Positions 35,011 through 44,875 of a stretch of DNA of 64,000 bases are shown one piece after another (position 1 is the first letter of the stretch; each line of letters begins with the position of its first letter). A model generated the notes under the pieces. The model was not told where the DNA came from. It saw nothing but the letters and a program-made list of their open reading frames with translations, and ran no database searches. The stretch is from Rhizomys pruinosus (lineage: Eukaryota; Chordata; Mammalia; Rodentia; Spalacidae): positions 2,418,852 through 2,482,851 of the forward strand of contig VZQC01011955.1 in the NCBI GenBank assembly GCA_009823505.1, in the 5' to 3' direction. The position numbers and the translations under genes are program-made.

Positions 35011-35250
35011 TGTGTGTGTGTGGCGTTGTGTATGTGCGTGTGCGTGTTGTGCGTGTGTGTGCGTGCGTGGTGTGTGTTTTTTATTTGTGTGTGTGCGTGT
35101 GTGTGCGTGTGTGTGCGCGTGTGGTGCCGTGTGTGCGTGCGCGTGTGTGCGTGTGCGCCGTGTGCGTGCGTGCCAGTGCGTGCGTGTGTGTGCGCGTGTG
35201 TGCGTGCGTGTGTGTGCGCTGTGTGCGTGTGTGGCGTGTGTGTGCGTGTG
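35011..35250. repeat. Complex (TG)n/(TGTGCG)n array, 240 bp (copy 1)
   Basis: TG-rich with frequent tgcg steps. The partner array at 41675-41784 is 110 bp, so nearly all of the 133-bp length difference between the two blocks is here. Confidence 0.9.
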
Positions 35251-35290
35251 TATTGCCTGTGTGCACACAAGCACAATAGAATTGAAAATC

Positions 35291-35513
35291 TTTTTAAAAT
35301 TATTTATTTATTTTCGTATGTGTTGAATGTACTGTCTGCATGCAGGTTTGTGCACCATGTTGTGCAATGCGCAGAGGTAGAAGAGGGTGTCAGATTTCCC
35401 TGGAACTGAATTAAAGATGGTTCTCAGCCACCATGTAGGTGCTGGGGATCGAATCCCAGTCCTCTGCAAGAGCAGTTGGCACTCTTAACCGCTAGGCCAT
35501 CTCTCGCAGCCCC
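35291..35513 (-). repeat. B2 SINE (copy 1), short subtype
   Basis: Reverse B2 with several one-base deletions compared with the partner at 41821-42048, for example 'gcgcagaggtagaag' against 'gctgcagaggtcagaag'. Confidence 0.9.
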
Positions 35514-35602
35514 TATAGTTTAAATCTAAATGTCCAGATGGCTATACATTTCTTCCTTTGAGTGGTGTTCTTGGGAAGTTGTGGTACTTTAAAAAGGAGA
35601 GG

Positions 35603-35850
35603 CTGTAAAAAAAAAAAAAAATGGCTTAGTGGTTAAGAGCACTGGCTGTTCTTGCAGAAGATCGGGGTTCAAATTCAGAAACCACATGGTGGCTAACACC
35701 TGTTTGTAACTCCAGTTCCAGGGGATCCAACACCCTCTTGACCTCTAGGCACTGCATGACACAGGTGCACTTGTGTACATGCAGACAAGACAGCTATACA
35801 CATAAAAATATAAATCAATCAATCAACCAATCAATCAAAGAATTAATAAT
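35603..35850 (+). repeat. Older B2 SINE with (ATCA)n tail (copy 1)
   Basis: 'atggcttagtggttaagagc', 'gtaactccagttccagggga' and an atca-repeat tail; aggagaggct flanks both sides. It is inverted relative to the B2 about 90 bp away. Confidence 0.85.
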
Positions 35851-36078
35851 AACAGGAGAGGCTTAGTGGGAGGTGTTCAGGTCACTGGGGTATGCCTTCA
35901 AAGGGGACAGCATGGTCCTTGCCCTTTCCTCTTCATCCCTTTTGCATCCTGGCTGAGAACTGGGTGGCTTTGCTCTGTCACCTGCTCCCACAGTGGTGTG
36001 CCACCACAGACCCAAAGCAGTGGGGTCAACAGATAGTACATGGACACTTCCACGCCTGTAAGTCAAAGAAACCTTTGG

Positions 36079-36363
36079 GGGTTTTTTCATAATTTTTTTA
36101 CTACTTACTTTCTCTTTTTTTAAAAATTTTATTTATTTTTGTTATGTGAATGAATGTACTGTCTGCATGTAGGTTTGTGCACCTGTGTCGTGCAATGCCA
36201 CGGAGGTCAGAAGAGGGTCATCGGGATTCCCCTGGAACTGGAGTTCTCCTGGAATTGGAGTTACAGACTGTTCTTAGCCGCCATGTGGATGCTGGGGATC
36301 TGAACCCAAGTCCTCTGCAAGAGCAGTCGGTGCTCTTAACTGCTAGGCTATCTCTCCAGCCCC
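36079..36363 (-). repeat. B2 SINE (copy 1), long subtype
   Basis: Reverse B2 carrying the 17-bp internal duplication, flanked by agaaacctttgg (36067-36078 and from 36364). Extra bases ('ggtcatcgggattccc', 'ggatctgaac') are absent in the partner. Confidence 0.92.
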
Positions 36364-36583
36364 AGAAACCTTTGGTTTTTATAAGATGTTTGTCTCCGGT
36401 GTTGTCATAGTGAAAGAAAGCGGACTATACCAGTGGGTGTGTAGGTGTGTGTGTGTGAGTGTGTGTTGTGTGTGTGCATTCATGCATGTACAGGTGCTGG
36501 AGTGCCCTGGGGCCTCCACCGATCCCAACCTATGAAGAGGAGCCAGAGCAGGAGACAGCTGAGTCCCTTTAACCTTGGCTGTA

Positions 36584-36812
36584 GGGGCTGGAGAGATGGC
36601 TCAGCAGTTAAGAGCACTGACTCCTCTTGCAGAGGACCCGGGTTTGATTCCCAGCACCCACATGGGGGCTAAGAACTGTCTTTAACTCCAGTTCCAGGGA
36701 ATCCGACACCCTCTTCTGACTTCCGCGAACATTCAACACGAGTGCACAAACCTACATGCAGACAGTACATTCATACACATAAACAAAAAAAATAATAAAT
36801 TAATTAAAAAAA
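36584..36812 (+). repeat. B2 SINE (copy 1)
   Basis: It starts ggggctggagagatggctca and is flanked by aaccttggctgt and aaccttgactgt. It is inverted relative to the B2 220 bp upstream. Confidence 0.92.
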
Positions 36813-37484
36813 AACCTTGACTGTGGCCAGGATAGAAGCAGAGCTGGCAGCCACCTGACCTGAACCCAAACCAGAGTTTCTGCCTCTGCTGGGTCAGTGT
36901 GCTCTTCAAAAACATCTTTAACATTTATTTCTTTAGTGTGCGGAGTGTCTGGTGTGGGGGGCAGCTGAAGCCATCGGCAGAGCTGTCCCTTGCTGTCTGT
37001 TGGGGTCAGAATGCCACAAGGAGTGAGGGCAGTGTTTCCAAACTGTGGGTCACAACTTTGTGTGAATGCCAATGATGACTTTTCCCCAAAAAATAAAATA
37101 GAGAAAAGAATACAAAAAGTCACTTGTGTGGTGTGAGAGCAAGGCTTCGTCCAGCTGGGAATGTTACTCTGATAATGGCACTCTTTACCTCAGTGACCTC
37201 TCCTCCTCAGTGACCTTCATGACAAACTAAGGCTGCCAGCTTCACATGGGGCCACCTTCAATGTGCCCTGCAATTTCCTGTGTCTTTCATACCCAGTGCA
37301 TAATTATTTCTTAACTTTTCCACTTTGTTCAGACATAGCCTTACATTCCTCACCCACATGTTGCTTGCAGGCAAAGGAAGATGGGAGCCCAGGGCAGGAA
37401 ACCCTCTACCATGGAGCCCTGCCCACGCTTCTCAGATGGCCTCAGGGGGGCCTGTGACCCTGGGAAGTGTGTGGCTTCCCAGCT

Positions 37485-37738
37485 TCTCTCTTCTCTTTTC
37501 CTTCTCTTTTCTCTCTTTTCTCTCTTTTCTCTCTCCTCTCCTCTCTCTCTCTCTCTCTCTTTCCTCTCCTCTCTCTCTCTCTTCTCTCTCTCTCTTTTTG
37601 AGACAGGGTCCTCCTTGTAATGCCCCAGCTTAAGCATGGAGATTAATTAATGTAGACCAGGCTGGCTTGCTTGAACTCAGAGATCTCCTGCCTCTGCCTC
37701 CCAAGTGATTGAAGGCGTGTGCCACCACTGCCAGCTTC
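37485..37738 (-). repeat. CT-rich tract plus B1 SINE (copy 1)
   Basis: A pyrimidine tract (37485-37597, built of tctcttttctct units) precedes a reverse B1 that has many indels relative to the partner at 44015-44263. Confidence 0.88.
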
Positions 37739-38187
37739 TTCTTTCCTTTCTATACAAGGAAAGTCACTGACCATTCTCCAGTAGAAGCTGAAGCTCTGCC
37801 TCGCATGTGGGAATGCTGCTGGAGTAACCATGTGAATGGTTTCCCACAGGGCCAGAGTCTCCCAGGGCCCTGCCCTGCCCATGGCTGGGCTTCCTTCTTG
37901 GGTCTCCCAGTCTCAGTTCTACTCAGAGCTGGGCATGTGAACAGTGTGAGAAAGTTTGGCCCCCTTATGGCCAAAGCTGGGGACAGACAGACTACAGATG
38001 TGAGTATGAGCTGTGTGCCAAGCCACAAAGCAAAGAGTATCAGACAGACCATTAATGGCAGCTTCGCCACTTGGTAACATACCTGGGGTACCACACCCCC
38101 CCACACTGGTCCTGGAGTGGGTCTAGAACACTCTCCTTGGGGATCGAGACTCAGGGCACAGAGAGGTCAATCAAAACCCAAGCCATA

Positions 38188-38350
38188 GCCAGGCGTGGTG
38201 GGCACACACCTTTAATCCTAGCACTTGGAGGCAGAGGCAGGGGATCTTTGTGAGTTCAAGGCCACCTGGTCTACAGAGTGAGTTCAGGACAGCTCGGGAC
38301 TACAGGGAGAACCCTGTCTCGAAAAGACCGGAAAAAAAAAAAAAAAAAAA
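38188..38350 (+). repeat. B1 SINE (copy 1)
   Basis: B1 body with about eight single-base indels in 140 bp ('gtgggcacac', 'cttggaggcag', 'gcaggggatc', 'ggccacctgg'). The partner at 44713-44875 matches B1 consensus at those sites. Confidence 0.92.
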
Positions 38351-40821
38351 CCCAAGCCAAACAGAGGCCAGGTGCAAAAGCAGGCTCAGGCCAGGTGGCA
38401 TCGCCACCTCTGGGAGCACCCAGTTATCTCTGACGATCCTCCACAGGAGTGGAGAGTCATAGCTGGGCTCTGCAGTGCCCAGACTAGCAGTGGCCATCAA
38501 GCCCTCAAGAGCTGTATAGCCAGGGCTGAATCACAGGCTCTGCGTGCAGTGTGACCAAGCAGGTGCCGGACTGGGAGCATGACCTGGCTCCAGGCCTTCC
38601 CTGACACTTCCTGGCCAGGGGAGGGTGATGCCCATTTTCAGGTGCCCACTGAGGGCTGAATCTGGGTCACAGGGCTAGAGGGCCTATTTGTCCTCCTCTG
38701 GGAGGCCCACCTGATGAGCTGCTTCCTGAGGCCATTCTAACAAAACTCATAGGACCTCAAAACCAGCAACGTTGTACAACAGGATATCCTCTGAGCATTC
38801 TAGATTGTGGTAAATTCCTTACGTCTAGGCTTGGCAGGGTATTTTTGTGAGGCTGTGGCATTCCCCTTTTCAGACTAGGGAGTGCTGGCTATTTCTCTGT
38901 AGTGCTGGTTGCAGGGAGTGTGGGGTGGGCTGGGGGGACTTGGAGAGGCCAAAAAGATGGTCAGGCCACCTGAGCCAGTTCTCCAGCATGCCTGGAGTTC
39001 CACGCATGAATTCTCCAAGCTCCCGCTTCTCGTTCTACCCCCTGTGGCCAGCTGTTTGCAGATGCGGGCAACACAAACTGCAGCTCTACTGGCCAGGAGC
39101 TGCAGCTCCACAGGCAAAGTGCTGTCCCTTCATCTGCACGGGAGCACAGCATGCCCATCACTCAGGGTGCTGGGTGTGAACAAAATGCCCAGCACAGACC
39201 ATGCATCTGATTAAAGTAGACTGGTACCTTCTGTTGAACACTGTGCCATGTGCTAAGATTTCACATGTGCAGTTGGCAAATAATAAATGATTTTCAGAAA
39301 TATTATTACTATACTTGAAGTTGGATCTGAAGGAGAGATATGAAAAATGGCGGAAAGGTCATTTGCCAACATGGCAGATTAAATACAGCACAAGGTCTTT
39401 GCCACTCCTCTCCTAAAAAGGTGGGGGTCCGATTCTCGGCCTCTGGAGAGTGCCTGGGGCCTCACACTGACCAGAAGAGAACAGCAGACGAGCACTGTGG
39501 ATCCCTGAGTCTAAGTCCTCAACCATGCTTTTAGGCTGTAGATGTTATGTGAAGGGGCCTGTGGCCTCCTCAGCTACCAGCCATCCCACCTCAAGACATC
39601 AGTGAGGCCATCATAAACCAGCCCATCAGGTTTGCAAGATGGTCACAGTCGCATGAACCCGGTCCAGAATGATGACTTGAAGAACTGTGAGAGCCATTTC
39701 ACAGCACCGAAGGTTGCGGTGGCTTGTTATACAATAGCAGGCAATGAGACAGCCATGGGCAGACGGACAGGTCCCACACAGCTCAGCTCTCGGCTGTTCC
39801 TCTCCTCTCTTCTTCTATGAGTGCTACCAAGTACACATGGCTTGGCGGAGAAGTTTGAAAATCTGGCCTGGGCCCAGGCCCTCACTAGATAGCCACAGAA
39901 ACTCGGACCCAGATATACGAAAAGACTTCAAGAGTTGACAGGACTAGTGACAAAGCCAGGATGGGAACACAAGTGCAGTGGCCGTCTGACCAGGATTGTG
40001 ACACTATAATACATAACCTGCAATCCAACCAGCCTGTCAAGTGTTAGTTGAGGATGTATTCTGCCAGCACAAGGCTGAGCATTTCTGATACCCACGGCAG
40101 CTCCCTCACGGAGACTTGGATACAGATGAGAAAACAGTGTGGGTGGACTTGCAGGGGACAGGGGAGGACAAGGACCTTCCAGGGAAGGCCCAGAGCACTG
40201 TCAGCTGTAGGCTCTGAGCCTAACTCTCCAAATTCAGCTTTGGGTTGCCTCAAGGTATGTGACTTCTCCAGGCTGCAGCAAAATGTCCTGCCTGTGACAG
40301 TCACCATGGGTTAGGGCCTCAAGAATAGTTTCTCCCGTTCCTTGAGTGAGGATGTTGATTCTAACCCTGGTGCTGAGGGTGCATCATGTTTGGGCTGAGC
40401 TCATCACGACTACATGGTTCCCCTTTGCCATCTACGTTTTTCCCCAGCCTTCCTCACTATGAAGCAGGGCCAACGAAGCATCCGCACAAGCACTGGCAGA
40501 GAGCCTAGGACATGAAAGCCATTTATTTGCCTGTGACCTCCAGTTTCTGAAAGGGTGAAATAGCTGGACTCGAAGCTGCCATTTTGCAACCATGAGGTAA
40601 CAAATCTGAAGACCTGAAGCCAACAGGTGTTAATGGGGAACAGAAAGGCAGAAAGAACCCGGAACCTGAAGACATCATGGGGTTGATCAACTAGCCCCTG
40701 ATGCATCTCTAGACTTCTTAGGTAAGCAACAGTAGTACCCTCGTGGCTGAGGCTGATGTCAGTCAGACATGCTGTTATTTGATTGACCCAGGGACTCAGT
40801 GAGTCACAGAAGCAGCTGTAC
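38351..40821. other. Unique 2.47-kb end of duplicated copy 1
   Basis: Repeat-free intron 2 sequence with no gene seen. It is essentially identical to 44876-47348. Frames such as 38847-39179 and 40410-40706 recur in both copies and have no recognisable family. Confidence 0.6.
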
Positions 40822-40822
40822 N
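40822..40822. other. Single ambiguous base (N) at block junction
   Basis: The only N that I see in the window. It sits exactly between the end of copy 1 (…agctgtac) and the start of copy 2 (actcttttt…), where two contigs or a gap fill were probably joined. Confidence 0.95.
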
Positions 40823-40826
40823 ACTC

Positions 40827-40983
40827 TTTTTTTTTTTTTGGTCTTTTTGAAACAGGGTCTCCCTGTAGCCCCAGCTGTCCTGGAACTCACTCTGAAGACC
40901 AGGCTGGCCTTGAACTCACAAAGATCCACCCTGCCTCTGCCTCCCAAGTGCTAGGATTAAAGGCGTGCGCCACCACGCCCAGC
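40827..40983 (-). repeat. B1 SINE (copy 2)
   Basis: Reverse B1 starting within a shortened poly-T and lacking its left target-site duplication because the block begins here. Confidence 0.9.
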
Positions 40984-41674
40984 TGGGCTGTCATTCTTAA
41001 GGATTCCGTCTGATGAGGGTCTGGGTTATGCTAACAGGATGCTCCTGGGCCCTTGGTTTCAGAAGAGAGACAAAAAATGATTCCCTACTGGATCTTATTC
41101 TGACCGGTAGGAGGTGAGCAGGCCTGGGGTGGGTTCCCTTACATGGGCCTGTGAGTTCAACCAAGCCTAGGCCATGATACATCAAAAAAATCCTCCTAAG
41201 CAGGTAGAGTGGTAGGTAGTACATGCAGAAAGATCGGGAGTCCAAGGGCGGCCTCGGCCACATAGATTCTAGGCTAGCCTGGGCTACACGTTGCCTCCAA
41301 AACCAAAAATCAATCAAGCATCTCATGGGCCTGATGTGAAGGAGGGAGGTGGGCCTGCTTCTTCTGGGAGGGGCTGCTGGAGCTCTGTCCCCTGCCTCAT
41401 TTCATATCTCTTCCATTTGGCAGCTTCCGAGCTGTAGCCTTTATAATGAAACCAGAGAGATGACACTGGTCATGAATTCTGAGAGATGAACAAGGGGTAG
41501 CCATGCTGACAGAGTATGGGTAGCCTAGGGGAGGTAACCTGTGGGATGCATCTAAGGGAAGTCGTGTAGGAGACCTTGCCCTTGAATTGGGGAGTCAGGT
41601 GATAGATAATTCTAGGCAAGATAAAGAGTGGATTGCTGAGTACCCACTGATGTTTGAGAACTGGTGTTGCAAGG

Positions 41675-41784
41675 TGTGTGTGTGTGCGTGTGTATGTGCG
41701 TGTGCGTGTGTGTGCGTGTGTGTGCGTGCGTGTGTGTGCATGTGTGCGCACGTGTGTGCGTGTGTGTGCGTGTGTGTGCGTGTG
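41675..41784. repeat. Complex (TG)n/(TGTGCG)n array, 110 bp (copy 2)
   Basis: Same flanks as 35011-35250 (gcaagg on the left, tattgcctgtgtgcac on the right) but 130 bp shorter. Confidence 0.92.
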
Positions 41785-41820
41785 TATTGCCTGTGTGCAC
41801 ACAAGCACTAGAATTGAAAT

Positions 41821-42048
41821 CTTTTTAAAAATTATTTATTTATTTTCGTATGTGTATGAATGTACTGTCTGCATGCAGGTTTGTGCACCCATGTTGTGCA
41901 ATGCTGCAGAGGTCAGAAGAGGGTGTCAGATTTCCCTGGAACTGAAGTTAAAGATGGTTCTCAGCCACCATGTAGGTGCTGGGGATCGAATCCCAGTCCT
42001 CTGCAAGAGCAGTTGGCACTCTTAACCGCTAGGCCATCTCTCCAGCCC
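41821..42048 (-). repeat. B2 SINE (copy 2), short subtype
   Basis: Reverse B2 without the small deletions of copy 1. Confidence 0.92.
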
Positions 42049-42133
42049 CTATAGTTTAAATCTTAAATGTCCAGATGGCTATACATTTCTTCCTTTGAGT
42101 GGTGTTCTTGGGAAGTTGTGGTACTTTAAAAAG

Positions 42134-42385
42134 GAGAGGCTGTAAAAAAAAAAATGGCTTAGTGGTTAAGAGCACTGGCTGTTCTTGCAGAAGATCGGGG
42201 TTCAAATTCCAGGAACCACATGGTGGCTAACACCTGTTTGTAACTCCAGTTCCAGGGGATCCAACACCCTCTTGACCTCTAGGCACTGCATGACACAGGT
42301 GCACTTGTGTACATGCAGACAAGACAGCTATACACATAAAAATATAAATCAATCAATCAACCAATCAATCAAAAGAATTAATAAT
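42134..42385 (+). repeat. Older B2 SINE with (ATCA)n tail (copy 2)
   Basis: Partner of 35603-35850; inverted with respect to the B2 at 41821-42048. Confidence 0.85.
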
Positions 42386-42615
42386 AACAGGAGAGGCTTA
42401 GTGGGAGGTGTTCAGGTCACTGGGGTATGCCTTCAAAGGGGACAGCATGGTCCTTGCCCTTTCCTCTTCATCCCTTTTGCATCCTGGCTGAGAACTGGGT
42501 GGCTTTGCTCTGTCACCTGCTCCCACAGTGGTGTGCCACCACAGACCCAAAGCAGTGGGGTCAACAGATAGTACATGGACACTTCCACGCCTGTAAGTCA
42601 AAGAAACCTTTGGGG

Positions 42616-42895
42616 GTTTTTTTCATAATTTTTTTACTACTTACTTTCTCTTTTTTTAAAAATTTTATTTATTTTTGTATGTGAATGAATGTACTGTCTG
42701 CATGTAGGTTTGTGCACCTGTGTCGTGCAATGCCACGGAGGTCAGAAGAGGGTCTCGGATTCCCCTGGAACTGGAGTTCTCCTGGAATTGGAGTTACAGA
42801 CTGTTCTTAGCCGCCATGTGGATGCTGGGGATCGAACCCAAGTCCTCTGCAAGAGCAGTCGGTGCTCTTAACTGCTAGGCTATCTCTCCAGCCCC
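42616..42895 (-). repeat. B2 SINE (copy 2), long subtype
   Basis: Partner of 36079-36363, with the 17-bp internal duplication. Confidence 0.92.
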
Positions 42896-43115
42896 GAAAC
42901 CTTTGGTTTTTATAAGATGTTTGTCTCCGGTGTTGTCATAGTGAAAGAAAGCGGACTATACCAGTGGGTGTGTAGGTGTGTGTGTGTGAGTGTGTGTGTG
43001 TGTGTGCATTCATGCATGTACAGGTGCTGGAGTGCCCTGGGGCCTCCCCACCGATCCCAACCTATGAAGAGGAGCCAGAGCAGGAGACAGCTGAGTCCCT
43101 TTAACCTTGGCTGTA

Positions 43116-43342
43116 GGGGCTGGAGAGATGGCTCAGCAGTTAAGAGCACTGACTCCTCTTGCAGAGGACCCGGGTTTGATTCCCAGCACCCACATGGGGG
43201 CTAAGAACTGTCTTTAACTCCAGTTCCAGGGGAATCCGACACCCTCTTCTGACTTCCGCGACATTGCACAACACGAGTGCACAAACCTACATGCAGACAG
43301 TACATTCATACACATAAAAAAATAATAAATTGATTAAAAAAA
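43116..43342 (+). repeat. B2 SINE (copy 2)
   Basis: Partner of 36584-36812 with a clean head, body and A/T tail. Confidence 0.92.
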
Positions 43343-44014
43343 AACCTTGACTGTGGCCAGGATAGAAGCAGAGCTGGCAGCCACCTGACCTGAACCCAAA
43401 CCAGAGTTTCTGCCTCTGCTGGGTCAGTGTGCTCTTCAAAAACATCTTTAACATTTATTTCTTTAGTGTGCGGAGTGTCTGGTGTGGGGGGCAGCTGAAG
43501 CCATCGGCAGAGCTGTCCCTTGCTGTCTGTTGGGGTCAGAATGCCACAAGGAGTGAGGGCAGTGTTTCCAAACTGTGGGTCACAACTTTGTGTGAATGCC
43601 AATGATGACTTTTCCCAAAAAAATAAAATAGGAAAGAATACAATAAAAGTCACTTGCGTGGTGTGAGAGCAAGGCTTCGTCCAGCTGGGAATGTTACTCT
43701 GATAATGGCACTCTTTACCTCAGTGACCTCTCCTCCTCAGTGACCTTCATGACAAACTAAGGCTGCCAGCTTCACATGGGGCCACCTTCAATGTGCCCTG
43801 CAATTTCCTGTGTCTTTCATACCCAGTGCATAATTATTTCTTAACTTTTCCACTTTGTTCAGACATAGCCTTACATTCCTCACCCACATGTTGCTTGCAG
43901 GCAAAGGAAGATGGGAGCCCAGGGCAGGAAACCCTCTACCATGGAGCCCTGCCCACGCTTCTCAGATGGCCTCAGGGGGGCCTGTGACCCTGGGGAAGTG
44001 TGTGGCTTCCCCAG

Positions 44015-44065
44015 CTTCTCTCTTCTCTTTTCTCTCTTTTCTCTCTTTTCTCTCTTTTCTCTCTC

Positions 44066-44132
<67 letters not shown>

Positions 44133-44263
44133 GAGACAGGGTCTCCTTGTAGCCCCAGCTAGCATGGAATTAATTATGTAGACCAGGCTGGCTTTGAACT
44201 CAGAGATCTGCCTGCCTCTGCCTCCCAAGTGGATTGAAGGCGTGTGCCACCATGCCAGCTTCT
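44015..44263 (-). repeat. CT-rich tract plus B1 SINE (copy 2)
   Basis: The CT tract covers 44015-44127 and then a reverse B1 (ttgagacagggtctccttgt). The CT run is purer than in copy 1. Confidence 0.9.
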
Positions 44264-44712
44264 TCTTTCCTTTCTATACAAGGAAAGTCACTGACCATTC
44301 TCCAGTAGAAGCTGAAGCTCTGCCTCGCATGTGGGAATGCTGCTGGAGTAACCATGTGAATGGTTTCCCACAGGGCCAGAGTCTCCCAGGGCCCTGCCCT
44401 GCCCATGGCTGGGCTTCCTTCTTGGGTCTCCCAGTCTCAGTTCTACTCAGAGCTGGGCATGTGAACAGTGTGAGAAAGTTTGGCCCCCTTATGGCCAAAG
44501 CTGGGGACAGACAGACTACAGATGTGAGTATGAGCTGTGTGCCAAGCCACAAAGCAAAGAGTATCAGACAGACCATTAATGGCAGCTTCGCCACTTGGTA
44601 ACATACCTGGGGTACCACACCCCCCCACACTGGTCCTGGAGTGGGTCTAGAACACTCTCCTTGGGGATCGAGACTCAGGGCACAGAGAGGTCAATCAAAA
44701 CCCAAGCCATAG

Positions 44713-44875
44713 CCAGGCGTGGTGGCACACACCTTTAATCCTAGCACTTGGGAGGCAGAGGCAGGCGGATCTTTGTGAGTTCAAGGCCAGCCTGGTCTAC
44801 AGAGTGAGTTCCAGGACAGCTGGGACTACAGGGAGACCCTGTCTCGAAAAGACCGGAAAAAAAAAAAAAAAAAAA
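44713..44875 (+). repeat. B1 SINE (copy 2)
   Basis: A consensus-like B1 with A tail, flanked by acccaagcca on both sides. Confidence 0.93.

Larger units (their letters stand above)
34155..40821. repeat. Duplicated block, copy 1 (probable contig-end overlap)
   Basis: This 6.67-kb block is repeated in direct orientation at 40823-47348 with the same order of B1, B4-like, TG array, four B2, CT tract, B1 pair and a unique 2.47-kb end. The last part (38351-40821) differs from its partner by only two single-base indels that I could see. The first part carries dozens of small indels, mostly departures from SINE consensus where the partner is intact. The block ends at the single N. This fits an unpolished contig end better than a true duplication. 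Confidence 0.9.

Noticed and set aside
34806..35409. Long H/T- and V/C-rich open frames on both strands
   Set aside because: They are translations of the TG/CA array and change or vanish in the second copy, where the array is shorter.
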